Translations under genes and position numbers: made by a program
The notes under the pieces: generated by a model
What the model saw: only the letters and a program-made list of their open reading frames with translations
Databases searched by the model: none
Told to the model about the DNA's origin: nothing
Part shown: positions 1 through 7,953 of the stretch, piece by piece
Position numbering within the stretch: position 1 is the first letter of the stretch
Layout: the number at the start of each line of letters is the position of its first letter
Assembly: GCF_039523335.1 (NCBI RefSeq)
Contig: NZ_BAAAFC010000001.1
Location: forward strand, 2,604,001 to 2,668,000
Direction: 5' to 3'
Origin: Marinobacter szutsaonensis
GTDB taxonomy: Bacteria; Pseudomonadota; Gammaproteobacteria; Pseudomonadales; Oleiphilaceae
DNA: 64,000 bases

Positions 1-652
1 CACCGCGGACGCCGACATCGGCTTCCTGCCGGGGCAGTACGTGAACATCCAGGTGCCGGGTACCGAAGAAACCCGCGCCTACTCGTTCAGTTCTCGTCCG
101 GGCAGCCGCGAGCTGAGCTTCCTGATCCGTAACGTGCCGGGCGGCCTCATGAGCTCCTGGCTTGTGGGCAAGGCCAAGACCGGCGATCAGGTCACCATCA
201 CCGGTCCGATGGGCGTGTTCTACCTGCGCCCGGTCCAGCGTCCGGTGCTGATGCTGGCCGGTGGTACCGGTCTGGCCCCGTTCCTGGCGATGCTGGAAAG
301 CCTGAAGGAGAAGGGCTGTGACCAGCCGACCCATCTGATCTACGGCGTCACCAACGACGACGACCTGGTGGGGCTGGCGGCCCTGGAGCAGTTCGCCCAA
401 GAGATCGAGAACTTCACCTTCAAGACCGTGGTGGCCAGCGATGAAAGCAATCATCCGCGCAAGGGCTATGTGACCAACCACATGGAGGACGCACCCATCA
501 ACGATGGCGATGTCGACGTCTACCTGTGTGGTCCGCCTCCCATGGTGGACGCGGTACTGGGTTACTTCCGTGAGCAGGGTATCGAGCCCAACTCGTTCCA
601 CTACGAGAAGTTCACCCCGAGCGTGTCTGCGGCGGAGGAGAAGGTCGCATGA
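1..652 (+). CDS. benC: Benzoate 1,2-dioxygenase reductase component BenC (3' part)
   Basis: Electron-transfer component of benzoate dioxygenase, passing electrons from NADH through FAD and a [2Fe-2S] centre to the BenAB oxygenase. Only the C-terminal half is present: the frame is open from base 2, so the gene begins outside the window and the GTG at 41 is internal. Visible are the FAD-binding RAYSFSS motif, the NAD-binding stretch LAGGTGLAPFLAML and the terminal CGPPPMVDAV signature of ferredoxin-NADP reductase folds. The N-terminal ferredoxin domain is not in the window. The stop overlaps the benD start by 4 bp, so the two are translationally coupled. The benzoate-specific assignment rests mainly on the benD-benK-benE context; toluate or anthranilate reductases look similar. 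Confidence 0.9.
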   Translation, partial: TADADIGFLPGQYVNIQVPGTEETRAYSFSSRPGSRELSFLIRNVPGGLMSSWLVGKAKTGDQVTITGPMGVFYLRPVQRPVLMLAGGTGLAPFLAMLESLKEKGCDQPTHLIYGVTNDDDLVGLAALEQFAQEIENFTFKTVVASDESNHPRKGYVTNHMEDAPINDGDVDVYLCGPPPMVDAVLGYFREQGIEPNSFHYEKFTPSVSAAEEKVA

Positions 653-1428
653 ACCCGCGTTTCACCAACAAGGTGATGGTGGTCACCGGCGCTGCCCAGG
701 GTATCGGGCGGCGGGTGGCTGAACTGGCCGCCGCCGAAGGTGCCCGCCTGGTGCTGGTGGACATCGCGGATTATGTGCAGGGCGTTGCCGCCGAGCTGCG
801 CGACCAGGGTGCTGAAGCCCTGGCCGTGCAGGCCAACCTGGAAACCTGGGAAGGCGCGGAAATGGTGATGGCGAAAGCCCATGAGCAGTATGGCCGCATC
901 GACATCCTGATCAACAACGTCGGAGGCACGATCTGGGCCCAGCCGTTCGAGCACTACCAGCCGGAACAGATCCAGAAGGAAATCCAGCGCTCATTGTTCC
1001 CGACCCTGTGGTGCTGCCGCGCGGTTCTGCCCTACATGGTGGAACAGAAGGGTGGAGCCATCGTGAACGTGTCCTCGGTTGCGACCAGGGGCCTGATGCG
1101 GGTGCCCTACGGCGCCGCCAAGGGCGGGGTCAACGCCATGACCGTGAACATGGCCTTCGAATACGCCGAGCATGGTATCCGGGTGAACGCCACCGCACCG
1201 GGCGGTACCGAAGCACCACCCCGGCTGACGCCGCGGAACACGGAGGAGCAGGGCGAGCAGGAAAAGGCCTGGTACCAGACCCTGATCGACCAGACCAACG
1301 ACACCAGCTTCATGCACCGCTACGGCACCCTGGACGAGCAGGCGGAGCCGATCCTGTTCCTGGCCTCGGACGCGGCCAGTTACATGACCGGAACCATCCT
1401 GCCGGTGGCCGGCGGAGACCAGGGCTGA
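649..1428 (+). CDS. benD: Benzoate cis-diol dehydrogenase BenD (SDR family)
   Basis: Oxidises 1,6-dihydroxycyclohexa-2,4-diene-1-carboxylate to catechol with NAD+, releasing CO2, in the cytoplasm. It is a 259-residue classical short-chain dehydrogenase. The dinucleotide motif TGAAQGIG is at residues 13-20, an Asp follows beta-2 (VLVDI, typical of NAD preference), NNVGG lies in the middle, and the catalytic Ser142-Tyr154-Lys158 set is visible. The ATG overlaps the benC stop. Length and position directly after benC fit BenD. No catechol-cleavage genes are visible here, so they lie upstream or elsewhere. Confidence 0.93.
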   Translation: MNPRFTNKVMVVTGAAQGIGRRVAELAAAEGARLVLVDIADYVQGVAAELRDQGAEALAVQANLETWEGAEMVMAKAHEQYGRIDILINNVGGTIWAQPFEHYQPEQIQKEIQRSLFPTLWCCRAVLPYMVEQKGGAIVNVSSVATRGLMRVPYGAAKGGVNAMTVNMAFEYAEHGIRVNATAPGGTEAPPRLTPRNTEEQGEQEKAWYQTLIDQTNDTSFMHRYGTLDEQAEPILFLASDAASYMTGTILPVAGGDQG

Positions 1429-1433
1429 GAACA

Positions 1434-1458
1434 CGGCTTCCGGCCCGGCCGGAAGCCG
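1434..1458. other. Perfect 12-bp hairpin between benD and benK
   Basis: Two 12-base arms (CGGCTTCCGGCC and its complement) meet around a single central C just after the benD stop. No U-run follows, so it is not a normal intrinsic terminator. It could stabilise or punctuate the benD message before benK. Confidence 0.6.
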
Positions 1459-1537
1459 ACCCGAATCAAACACAATGACACTGACATCAAGCCAACGGAC
1501 CGGCTCCGTACAAATAGAACAAACGGGGTAACAGACC

Positions 1538-2884
1538 ATGAGAAACATCGACGTCAACGACGTTATCGATAACGCACGATTCAACAAGTTTCACTGGAAG
1601 GTGCTCTTCTGGTGCACCCTGATCATTATTTTCGACGGTTACGACCTGGTGATCTACGGCGTGGTTCTGCCGCTGTTGATGGACCAGTGGAACCTCAATC
1701 CCTATGTCGCCGGTTTGCTCGGCAGCAGTGCGCTGTTCGGCATGATGTTTGGCGCCATGGGCTTTGGGATGCTGTCCGACAAACTCGGGCGCAAGAAAAC
1801 GATTCTGATGTGCGTGGTGCTGTTCAGCCTCACCACGGTCATCAACGGCTTCGCCACCACGCCCTGGCAGTTCGGCATTTTGCGCTTCATAGCCGGCCTG
1901 GGCATTGGCGGGGTCATGCCTAATGTGGTCTCGCTGATGAGCGAGTACTCACCCAAGAAGAGCCGCAGCACGCTGGTGGCCCTGATGTTCTCCGGCTATG
2001 CCGTGGGTGGCATGATGTCGGCCGGTCTGGGGATCTGGATTGTTCCCAACTATGGCTGGGAGATCATGTTCTACCTGGCGGTGATTCCGCTGCTGTTGTT
2101 GCCGCTGATGCTCAAGTTTTTGCCGGAATCAGTGGCGTTCCTGATGGCGCAGAAGCGTGAAGGCGAGGCTCGTGACATCCTGCAGAAAGTGGCGCCCATT
2201 CATGAAATCAGCGAGATGGACCGTCTGGTGGTGCCTCCCACTACCGAGAGCAAGGCGCCGGTCCTGGAACTGTTCCGCGGTGGGCGTGCCTTCAGCACCA
2301 GCATGTTCTGGGTTGCCTTCTTCTGCTGTCTGCTGATGGTCTATGCCCTCGGCTCCTGGCTGCCGAAGCTGATGTCCATGGCGGGTTACGCCCTGAGCTC
2401 CAGCCTGATGTTCCTGATGGTGCTGAACATCGGCGCGATCATCGGCGCCGTGGGCGGCGGCTGGCTGGCGGACCGGTTCTCCCTGCGTTCGGTACTGGTG
2501 AGCTTCTTCATTCTGGGCTCGGTCTCGCTGACGATGTTGGGCTACGAGAACCCGATGTGGTTCCTGTATACCCTGATGGGCATTGCCGGTGCCACCACCA
2601 TTGGTTCTCAGATTCTGCTGTACGCCTACGTGGCGCAGTATTACCCGACCAGTATCCGGTCTACCGGTCTGGGTTGGGCATCCGGCATCGGCCGTAACGG
2701 TGCCATCGTCGGGCCCATGCTCGGCGGCACCCTGCTGGCGCTGGCCTTGCCGCACCATATGAACTTCCTGGCACTGGCCATTCCCGGCGCCATTGCCACG
2801 GTTGCCATTGCCCTGGTGGGCCGCCGCTTCAGTGCGCGGCGCCTGCCCTCTGAAGGAGACGCCGGCCTGGCAACCAGTAACTGA
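1538..2884 (+). CDS. benK: Benzoate MFS transporter BenK
   Basis: Inner-membrane proton symporter of the aromatic acid:H+ branch of the major facilitator superfamily, likely importing benzoate. It has 448 residues and about 12 hydrophobic segments. The loop 2-3 signature appears as MLSDKLGRKK, and a DGYDLVIYG stretch in TM1 is typical of the BenK/PcaK family, where the TM1 Asp is needed for transport. The gene follows benD by about 110 bp and is followed by a strong terminator, so it probably ends the benABCDK transcript. Substrate is inferred from neighbours; 4-hydroxybenzoate carriers are close relatives. Confidence 0.88.
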   Translation: MRNIDVNDVIDNARFNKFHWKVLFWCTLIIIFDGYDLVIYGVVLPLLMDQWNLNPYVAGLLGSSALFGMMFGAMGFGMLSDKLGRKKTILMCVVLFSLTTVINGFATTPWQFGILRFIAGLGIGGVMPNVVSLMSEYSPKKSRSTLVALMFSGYAVGGMMSAGLGIWIVPNYGWEIMFYLAVIPLLLLPLMLKFLPESVAFLMAQKREGEARDILQKVAPIHEISEMDRLVVPPTTESKAPVLELFRGGRAFSTSMFWVAFFCCLLMVYALGSWLPKLMSMAGYALSSSLMFLMVLNIGAIIGAVGGGWLADRFSLRSVLVSFFILGSVSLTMLGYENPMWFLYTLMGIAGATTIGSQILLYAYVAQYYPTSIRSTGLGWASGIGRNGAIVGPMLGGTLLALALPHHMNFLALAIPGAIATVAIALVGRRFSARRLPSEGDAGLATSN

Positions 2885-2939
2885 TTTTGTGGAGCGTTGA
2901 TGCGACCCTGAGGGTGAGAGTCAGTCGAACCCCTCTTTT

Positions 2940-2973
2940 GCCCCGGCACGTTTGTGTCCGGGGCCTTTTTTTT
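2940..2973 (+). terminator. Intrinsic terminator after benK
   Basis: A 7-bp GC stem (GCCCCGG/CCGGGGC) enclosing a short loop with a second CAC/GTG pairing is followed by eight T residues. It separates benK from benE, so benE probably has its own promoter. An upstream-extended benE start at 2954 would fall inside this terminator. Confidence 0.9.
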
Positions 2974-3016
2974 GCCTTTGTTCCGCCATCTCAAAATCAA
3001 TAACAAGGATCTGCAC

Positions 3017-4183
3017 ATGCCCCAACTGTTCCGAGATATATCGTTATCTGCCGTTGCGGCCGGCTTTCTGGCCGTACTGGTTTCCTATGCCGGACCCCTG
3101 GCGATTTTCTTCCAGGCCGGTGCCGCCGCTGATATTTCTCCGCAGATGATGACCTCCTGGGTCTGGGCCATTTCCCTGGGCGCCGCGATTTCCGGGATCG
3201 TGCTGTCGCTCTGGCTCAAGGCCCCGGTGGTGACCGCCTGGTCGGCTCCCGGTACCGCACTGCTGGTGTCGCTGTTCCCGGAGCTGTCCCTGAACGAGGC
3301 GGTGGGCGCCTACCTCACTGCGGCGGTGATTATTTTTATCATCGGGGTGTCCGGCACCTTCGATGCGTTCGTTCGGGCGATTCCCAAGGGTGTCGCCGCC
3401 GGCATGATGGCCGGCATCCTGTTCCAGTTCGGCGTCGGCGCCTTTACCGCCATTGAGTCCACCCCTGCGCTGGCCATCGGCATGCTGCTGGCCTACGTGG
3501 TGTTCCGCCGGCTGGTGCCGAAATACACGTTGGTGTTGCTGTTGATCGTCGGCGTGATTCTGGCGGTGGTGCTGGAGGGTGCGTCCCTGGCCGGCGTGCG
3601 GGTGAGCATGGCGATACCGCAATTCATCACGCCGGAGTGGAACCTCGGGGCTACTCTCAGCCTGGCAATTCCCCTGGTGCTGGTCAGCCTGACCGGGCAG
3701 TTTCTGCCGGGCATGGCCATCCTGCAGGGGGCCGGCTACAAGGTGAAGGCCCAACCGGTGATTGCGGTCTCCAGCCTGGTGTCCCTGCCCATGGCAGTTT
3801 TCGGTGGCATCACCACCGTGGTTGCCGCGATTACCGCCGCCATCTGTACCGGCAAGGATGCCCATGAAGACCCGGATAAACGCTACGTGGCCGGGGTGTT
3901 CAACGGAGTGTTCTACCTGGTCGGAGGGCTGTTCGCCGGCACCATCGTGGCGCTGTTCACTTCGTTACCGGCGGCGTTCGTGGCGGTGCTGGCGGGCCTG
4001 GCGCTGCTCGGTGCCATCGCCAACAACCTGTTTGCGGCGCTGGAAGAGGCCAGTCATCGTGAGGCGTCGTTGATCACCTTCGTGGTGACTGCCTCGGGGT
4101 TGTCGTTGTTCGGGTTGTCCTCGGCGTTCTGGGGCGTGGTGATCGGGTATGGGTGTTATCTGGTGCTGAATGGCAGGAAGTAG
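3017..4183 (+). CDS. benE: Benzoate/H+ symporter BenE family transporter
   Basis: Inner-membrane benzoate importer of the BenE family, 388 residues and almost entirely hydrophobic with about 12 predicted segments. I start it at ATG 3017 because an AAGGA ribosome site lies just upstream and the longer frame would begin inside the benK terminator. The mature sequence has the WVWAISLGAA and TAWSAPGTALL segments typical of the family. It gives the cell a second benzoate carrier of an unrelated family beside BenK, an arrangement also known from Acinetobacter and Pseudomonas. It is followed by four REP-like hairpins before a convergent gene. Confidence 0.9.
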   Translation: MPQLFRDISLSAVAAGFLAVLVSYAGPLAIFFQAGAAADISPQMMTSWVWAISLGAAISGIVLSLWLKAPVVTAWSAPGTALLVSLFPELSLNEAVGAYLTAAVIIFIIGVSGTFDAFVRAIPKGVAAGMMAGILFQFGVGAFTAIESTPALAIGMLLAYVVFRRLVPKYTLVLLLIVGVILAVVLEGASLAGVRVSMAIPQFITPEWNLGATLSLAIPLVLVSLTGQFLPGMAILQGAGYKVKAQPVIAVSSLVSLPMAVFGGITTVVAAITAAICTGKDAHEDPDKRYVAGVFNGVFYLVGGLFAGTIVALFTSLPAAFVAVLAGLALLGAIANNLFAALEEASHREASLITFVVTASGLSLFGLSSAFWGVVIGYGCYLVLNGRK

Positions 4184-4197
4184 TGCGAAGGCTAAAA

Positions 4198-4384
4198 TGG
4201 GGTCAGATGAAGGCTTTCATCAGACCCCAGGTTCAGGTCAGGCTTCGGTGGTTAAAGTCGGGGTCAGATGAAGGCTTTCATCAGACCCCAAGTTCAGGCC
4301 CGAACCCAACTCCGGGGTCAGAAGAACGCCTTCTTCTGACCCCTCTTTCACATCGGGGTCTGATGAATACCTTCATCTGACCCC
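4198..4384. repeat. Four tandem REP-like palindromic repeats
   Basis: Four imperfect palindromes of about 30 bp, each opening GGGGTC(A/T)GA and closing with TGACCCC or AGACCCC, lie at 4198-4229, 4260-4289, 4314-4343 and 4355-4384. Arms are about 13 bp. Unit 3 changes GATGAA to GAAGAA in the left arm and TTCATC to TTCTTC in the right arm, so pairing is kept. Units 1, 2 and 4 share one mismatched pair at arm position 7. The array fills the gap between convergent benE and the DJ-1 gene, the usual place for REP sequences mobilised by RAYT (Y1) transposases. No RAYT gene is in the window. Confidence 0.88.
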
Positions 4385-4398
4385 ATCTTCACCGGTGA

Positions 4399-5082
4399 TC
4401 AGGCCTCCTGCAGCGCCTGAACCACCGCCTTCGCAGCCCCCTCGGAAGAGGCCGGGTTCTGCCCGGTGATCAGCTTGCCGTCCACCACGATGTGCGGTGC
4501 CCAGTCGTCTCCGCGGGTGTATTCCCCGGCGTTGTCCTTGAGCATGTCCTCCACCAGGAACGGCACAATATTGGTCAGCTGTACCGCATCCTCCTCGGTA
4601 TTGGTAAAGCCAGTGACCTTCCGGCCGCCGACAAGGTTCTGCTCCGGCTTGATGAACACGTTCTTGAACACGGCCGGGGCGTGGCAGACTGCACCGATGA
4701 CCTTGTCCTGATCGTAGGCTTTCTTGATCAGGGCGATGGAGGTCTCGTCGTTGGCCAGGTCCCACAGCGGGCCGTGACCGCCGGGGTAGAAAATGGCGTC
4801 GTACTCGTTCATGTCGACGTCGCCCAGCTTCTTGGTGCTGGCAAGCATTTCCTTGGCGTGGGCGTCCTTCATGAAGCGTTCGGTGGTTTCGGTCAGGGCG
4901 CCTTCGGCCTCACTGTTCGGGTCCACCGGCGGCTGGCCGCCCTTGGGAGAGGCGAGGGTGATCTCGGCACCGGCGTCCTTGAAGACGTAGTAGGGCGCGG
5001 TGAACTCTTCGAGCCAGAAACCGGTCTTGTGGCCGGTATCGCCCATTTGATCGTGTGATGTCAGAACCATCAGGATCTTCAT
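4399..5082 (-). CDS. DJ-1/PfpI family protein (type 1 glutamine amidotransferase-like)
   Basis: A 227-residue member of the DJ-1/PfpI superfamily, closest in look to the Hsp31-like proteins that act as glyoxalase III or deglycase-type stress enzymes. The nucleophile-elbow motif AVCHAPAVF places the reactive Cys at 133 with His134 next to it. An acidic residue expected to contact the Cys lies in the FWLEEFTAPY segment (about 22-32), and FYPGGHGPLWDL is also conserved. No signal peptide. It is divergent from the binding-protein gene at 5282, with two palindromes in the intergenic gap. Exact reaction unknown. Confidence 0.85.
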   Translation of the reverse strand: MKILMVLTSHDQMGDTGHKTGFWLEEFTAPYYVFKDAGAEITLASPKGGQPPVDPNSEAEGALTETTERFMKDAHAKEMLASTKKLGDVDMNEYDAIFYPGGHGPLWDLANDETSIALIKKAYDQDKVIGAVCHAPAVFKNVFIKPEQNLVGGRKVTGFTNTEEDAVQLTNIVPFLVEDMLKDNAGEYTRGDDWAPHIVVDGKLITGQNPASSEGAAKAVVQALQEA

Positions 5083-5131
5083 AAACGTTGGTACCTCTCG
5101 TTTGGGAATGAATGACCGCGTTTATCCGATC

Positions 5132-5161
5132 TACCATGGGAAATGGTATCGGACCGGTCCG
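5132..5161. promoter_or_regulatory. Palindromes between divergent genes (possible operator)
   Basis: TACCAT-GGGAA-ATGGTA (5132-5148) is followed at once by a perfect 12-bp palindrome CGGACCGGTCCG (5150-5161). Both lie in the roughly 200-bp divergent gap between the DJ-1 gene and the periplasmic binding-protein gene. Regulator unknown; no regulator gene is adjacent. Confidence 0.4.
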
Positions 5162-5281
5162 GATTCAACCGGGCATACGTAAAATCCCGGGGGGCAGATC
5201 TGAAATGGCTATACTGGAGAGTGGCCGCAAGCAGATAACTGTCTGTTCTGACCTGCAATATTTCCGGAAAGGACGCTCTTG

Positions 5282-6034
5282 ATGCGACGTATCCTGACTC
5301 TCCTGTTGTTGCTTATCGCCGCACCAGGCATGGCCCAGCAGGGCACCGAAACCATTGAACCGCTTTCGGTAACGGTAGGGGTGAACCACGCCCCGCCCTA
5401 TCGGGTTATCGAGGCCGATACCAAAAGCGGCCTCTACGTTGAAATTTTTGAAGAAATTGCGGATCTCCTCGGTTGGCAGGTGCATTACCGGGAAGCACCG
5501 TTTCGCCGAGTGCTCAGGATGACGATCCAGGGCGAGGTGGACATCATGCTCGGGCCTTTGCGCACCGAGGCGCGGGAGGATCAGTTGGTGTTTGTGGCGC
5601 CGGCCTTTCCGCCAGAACGTCGCCTGTTTTTCTACCTCAACGATAATGATCGAATCGAGCGTTACTCGGACCTGTACGGCAAACGCATCGGGGTTCTCGA
5701 GGGAGCTCGCTACTTCAACCGGTTCGACAATGACGAAAACCTGTTGAAGGAGCCGGCACCCCGCTATGAGAATCTGATGCTTATGATGGCGAGGGACCGG
5801 GTCGATGTGGTGATCGCGCCGGAACTGGTCGGCCTGTACACTGTCCGACAACTGGATCTGGCAGCCAGGGTGTCGCCGTTTTTCGTACCCGGGGAGCGCT
5901 CCTGGATCGCTGTGGCCAAGAATTCGCCGGCCCTGGCTTACGCCGATGACATCCGCGCTGCGCTGAAATTGATTGAAATGAACGGAACCCACGAATCCCT
6001 GGTGCTGAAATACCTGGGAAACAACGCCCAATGA
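5282..6034 (+). CDS. Periplasmic amino-acid-type substrate-binding protein (SBP_bac_3 family)
   Basis: A 250-residue secreted solute-binding protein with an N-terminal signal peptide (MRRILTLLLLLIAAPGMAQ). The start is ATG 5282, placed by AAAGGA eight bases upstream; the preceding in-frame TTG is less likely. The fold is that of ABC amino-acid binding proteins, with VGVNHAPPYR at the start of the mature chain and a GKRIGVLEG segment typical of the second lobe. No permease or ATPase is adjacent, so it may work with a remote transporter or as a sensory protein. Its stop overlaps the RNase J start by 4 bp. Ligand unknown. Confidence 0.82.
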   Translation: MRRILTLLLLLIAAPGMAQQGTETIEPLSVTVGVNHAPPYRVIEADTKSGLYVEIFEEIADLLGWQVHYREAPFRRVLRMTIQGEVDIMLGPLRTEAREDQLVFVAPAFPPERRLFFYLNDNDRIERYSDLYGKRIGVLEGARYFNRFDNDENLLKEPAPRYENLMLMMARDRVDVVIAPELVGLYTVRQLDLAARVSPFFVPGERSWIAVAKNSPALAYADDIRAALKLIEMNGTHESLVLKYLGNNAQ

Positions 6035-7413
6035 CTCCGGATCACAATGACCTCTGGTTCCTGCCTCTCGGCGGCACCGGTGAAATCGGCATGAACCTGA
6101 ACCTTTACGGCCACGATGGTCGGTGGCTGATGGTGGATTGTGGCGTCACCTTCCCGAAACCGGGCCGGATTGCCGCCGATGGCACCGTGCACCACCGCGG
6201 CGAGCCGCCGGTTCAGATGGCGGATCCTGCCTTTATCGCTGATCGTCGCGAACAGCTCGCAGGCCTGGTTATCACCCATGCCCACGAGGATCACGTCGGA
6301 GCGGTGCCCTACCTGTGGCCCATGCTGCAATGTCCGGTCTACACCAGCCGGTTCACCGCCGAGATCCTGCGACGGAAGCTGGCGGAATTCGACCTGCTGC
6401 ACCGGGTGCCCATCATCGAGGTCAATACCGGTGAGGAAAAGCAGATCGGTCCGTTCAGTGTGCAATGGCTGGCCCTGACTCATTCCATTCCCGATCCCAA
6501 TGCCCTGATGATCCGCACGCCCTTGGGCAACATCTTCCACAGCGGTGACTGGAAGCTGGATGACCAGCCCCTGGTTGGCCATGGTTACTCGCCCAAGACC
6601 TTCACCGATCTGGCCGAGGAAGGGGTGGCTGCCATGGTCTGCGATTCCACCAACGCCACGGTGAAGGGGCATTCCCTGTCCGAGGCGGCCCTGCACAAGG
6701 GGCTTCTGGATGCTGTGCGCAGCGCCGAAGGCCGTGTTGTGGTGACCTGCTTTGGCAGCAACATTGCCCGCCTGCACACCCTGGCGGGCATCGCCCGCGA
6801 AACCGGGCGTTACATGGGACTGCTGGGGCGCTCCCTGATCAACATGAGTGGTGCCGCCAAGGCAGCGGGAATCTGGGACCGGGCCGATGAACTGATCAAT
6901 CCTTCCCACCTCGGCTACCTGCCCCGGGAAGAGGTGCTGGCGGTGGCGACCGGCAGCCAGGGCGAACCCAGAACCGCGCTTCAGCGGCTGGCGATGGGCA
7001 CCCATCCGGATTTCGAACTGGAGGCTGGCGATACCGTAATTTTCAGTGCCCGGGCGATCCCGGGCAACGAGGAGGCCATTGCAGCGCTGATCTCAAGACT
7101 GAATGAGCTGGGCGTCCGGGTGATCACCGCCGAAGACGCCGGCGTTCCCATCCACGCCTCCGGTCATCCGGCCCAGGAGGAACTGGAAACCATGTACCGA
7201 TGGGTGAAACCCAACCTGGCGATTCCGGTCCATGGCGAGATGGAACACATGGAGACCAATGCGGATATTGCCCGGGCCTGCGGTGTGCCCCGTACCCTGG
7301 TGGGCCGCGACGGCGATCTGTTCATGATCCGGCCGGTGCCGGGCATCCGCCGGCAAGTGGTAGAAACCGGCCGGCTGGGTTGGGAAAAACGGGAGCTGGT
7401 GCGGGTTTACTGA
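6031..7413 (+). CDS. Ribonuclease J-like metallo-beta-lactamase/beta-CASP RNase
   Basis: Cytoplasmic RNA-processing nuclease of the RNase J type (zinc-dependent endonuclease and 5'-3' exonuclease). The N-terminus has the diagnostic FLPLGGTGEIGMNLNLYG, the zinc-binding HAHEDH motif is near residue 85, and the metal-ligand Asp is in HSGDWKLD. The beta-CASP part follows (GSNIARL, ATGSQGEPRTAL), with HASGH and PVHGEMEH near the end. At 460 residues it lacks the roughly 90-residue C-terminal domain of Firmicute RNase J. It is translationally coupled to the binding-protein gene by an ATGA overlap, although no functional link is obvious. Confidence 0.88.
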   Translation: MTPDHNDLWFLPLGGTGEIGMNLNLYGHDGRWLMVDCGVTFPKPGRIAADGTVHHRGEPPVQMADPAFIADRREQLAGLVITHAHEDHVGAVPYLWPMLQCPVYTSRFTAEILRRKLAEFDLLHRVPIIEVNTGEEKQIGPFSVQWLALTHSIPDPNALMIRTPLGNIFHSGDWKLDDQPLVGHGYSPKTFTDLAEEGVAAMVCDSTNATVKGHSLSEAALHKGLLDAVRSAEGRVVVTCFGSNIARLHTLAGIARETGRYMGLLGRSLINMSGAAKAAGIWDRADELINPSHLGYLPREEVLAVATGSQGEPRTALQRLAMGTHPDFELEAGDTVIFSARAIPGNEEAIAALISRLNELGVRVITAEDAGVPIHASGHPAQEELETMYRWVKPNLAIPVHGEMEHMETNADIARACGVPRTLVGRDGDLFMIRPVPGIRRQVVETGRLGWEKRELVRVY

Positions 7414-7519
7414 AAGGTTTGCTGAGACGATAAAAGCCGTGGTGCTGAGCAAGCTAACCGGATAGACTCTGGCCATAACAGCCTCGTGAACAAGTCCAAC
7501 TCAGGAGATACCTAACACC

Positions 7520-7948
7520 ATGGCGATCTGGACCCGAACACCGAATCTTGAGCAAATGATGGAAGCCAGCCGGAAAACGGCTGTTGGCCACATGGGCATT
7601 GAATACCTCGAAGTCGGTGACAATTACGTGAAGGGCCGCATGCCGGTGGATGAGCGCACGGTCCAGCCGTTCGGTATCCTGCATGGCGGTGCCTCGGTGG
7701 TGCTGGCGGAAACCCTGGGTAGCATGGCCGCCAACTGTTGCCTGAAGGATCCCGGTACCGTTGCCGTGGGCCTGGACATCAACGCCAACCACATCCGTCC
7801 GGTCAGCAAGGGCTGGGTTTACGGAACCGCCACCGCCCTGCATATCGGCAGCGCCACCCAGGTCTGGGAAATCCGCATCGAGAACGAGCAGGGCAAGACT
7901 ACCTGTATTTCACGCCTGACCATGGCGGTCACCAAGCGTCCCGGATAA
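7520..7948 (+). CDS. Hotdog-fold acyl-CoA thioesterase (YdiI/MenI-like)
   Basis: A small cytoplasmic thioesterase of the 4-hydroxybenzoyl-CoA thioesterase (Arthrobacter-type) branch, 142 residues against about 136 for E. coli YdiI. The signature HGGASVVLAETLGS carries the likely catalytic Glu64, and VGLDINANHIRPV is the conserved second strand. An AGGAG site lies upstream of the ATG. It converges with the HD-GYP gene with only five bases between the two stops. Substrate could be an aromatic acyl-CoA or 1,4-dihydroxy-2-naphthoyl-CoA; the sequence does not decide. Confidence 0.88.
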   Translation: MAIWTRTPNLEQMMEASRKTAVGHMGIEYLEVGDNYVKGRMPVDERTVQPFGILHGGASVVLAETLGSMAANCCLKDPGTVAVGLDINANHIRPVSKGWVYGTATALHIGSATQVWEIRIENEQGKTTCISRLTMAVTKRPG

Positions 7949-7953
7949 TCGGA

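Noticed and set aside
2954..3016. Upstream-extended start for benE at 2954
   Set aside because: It lies inside the benK terminator stem-loop and has no ribosome site.
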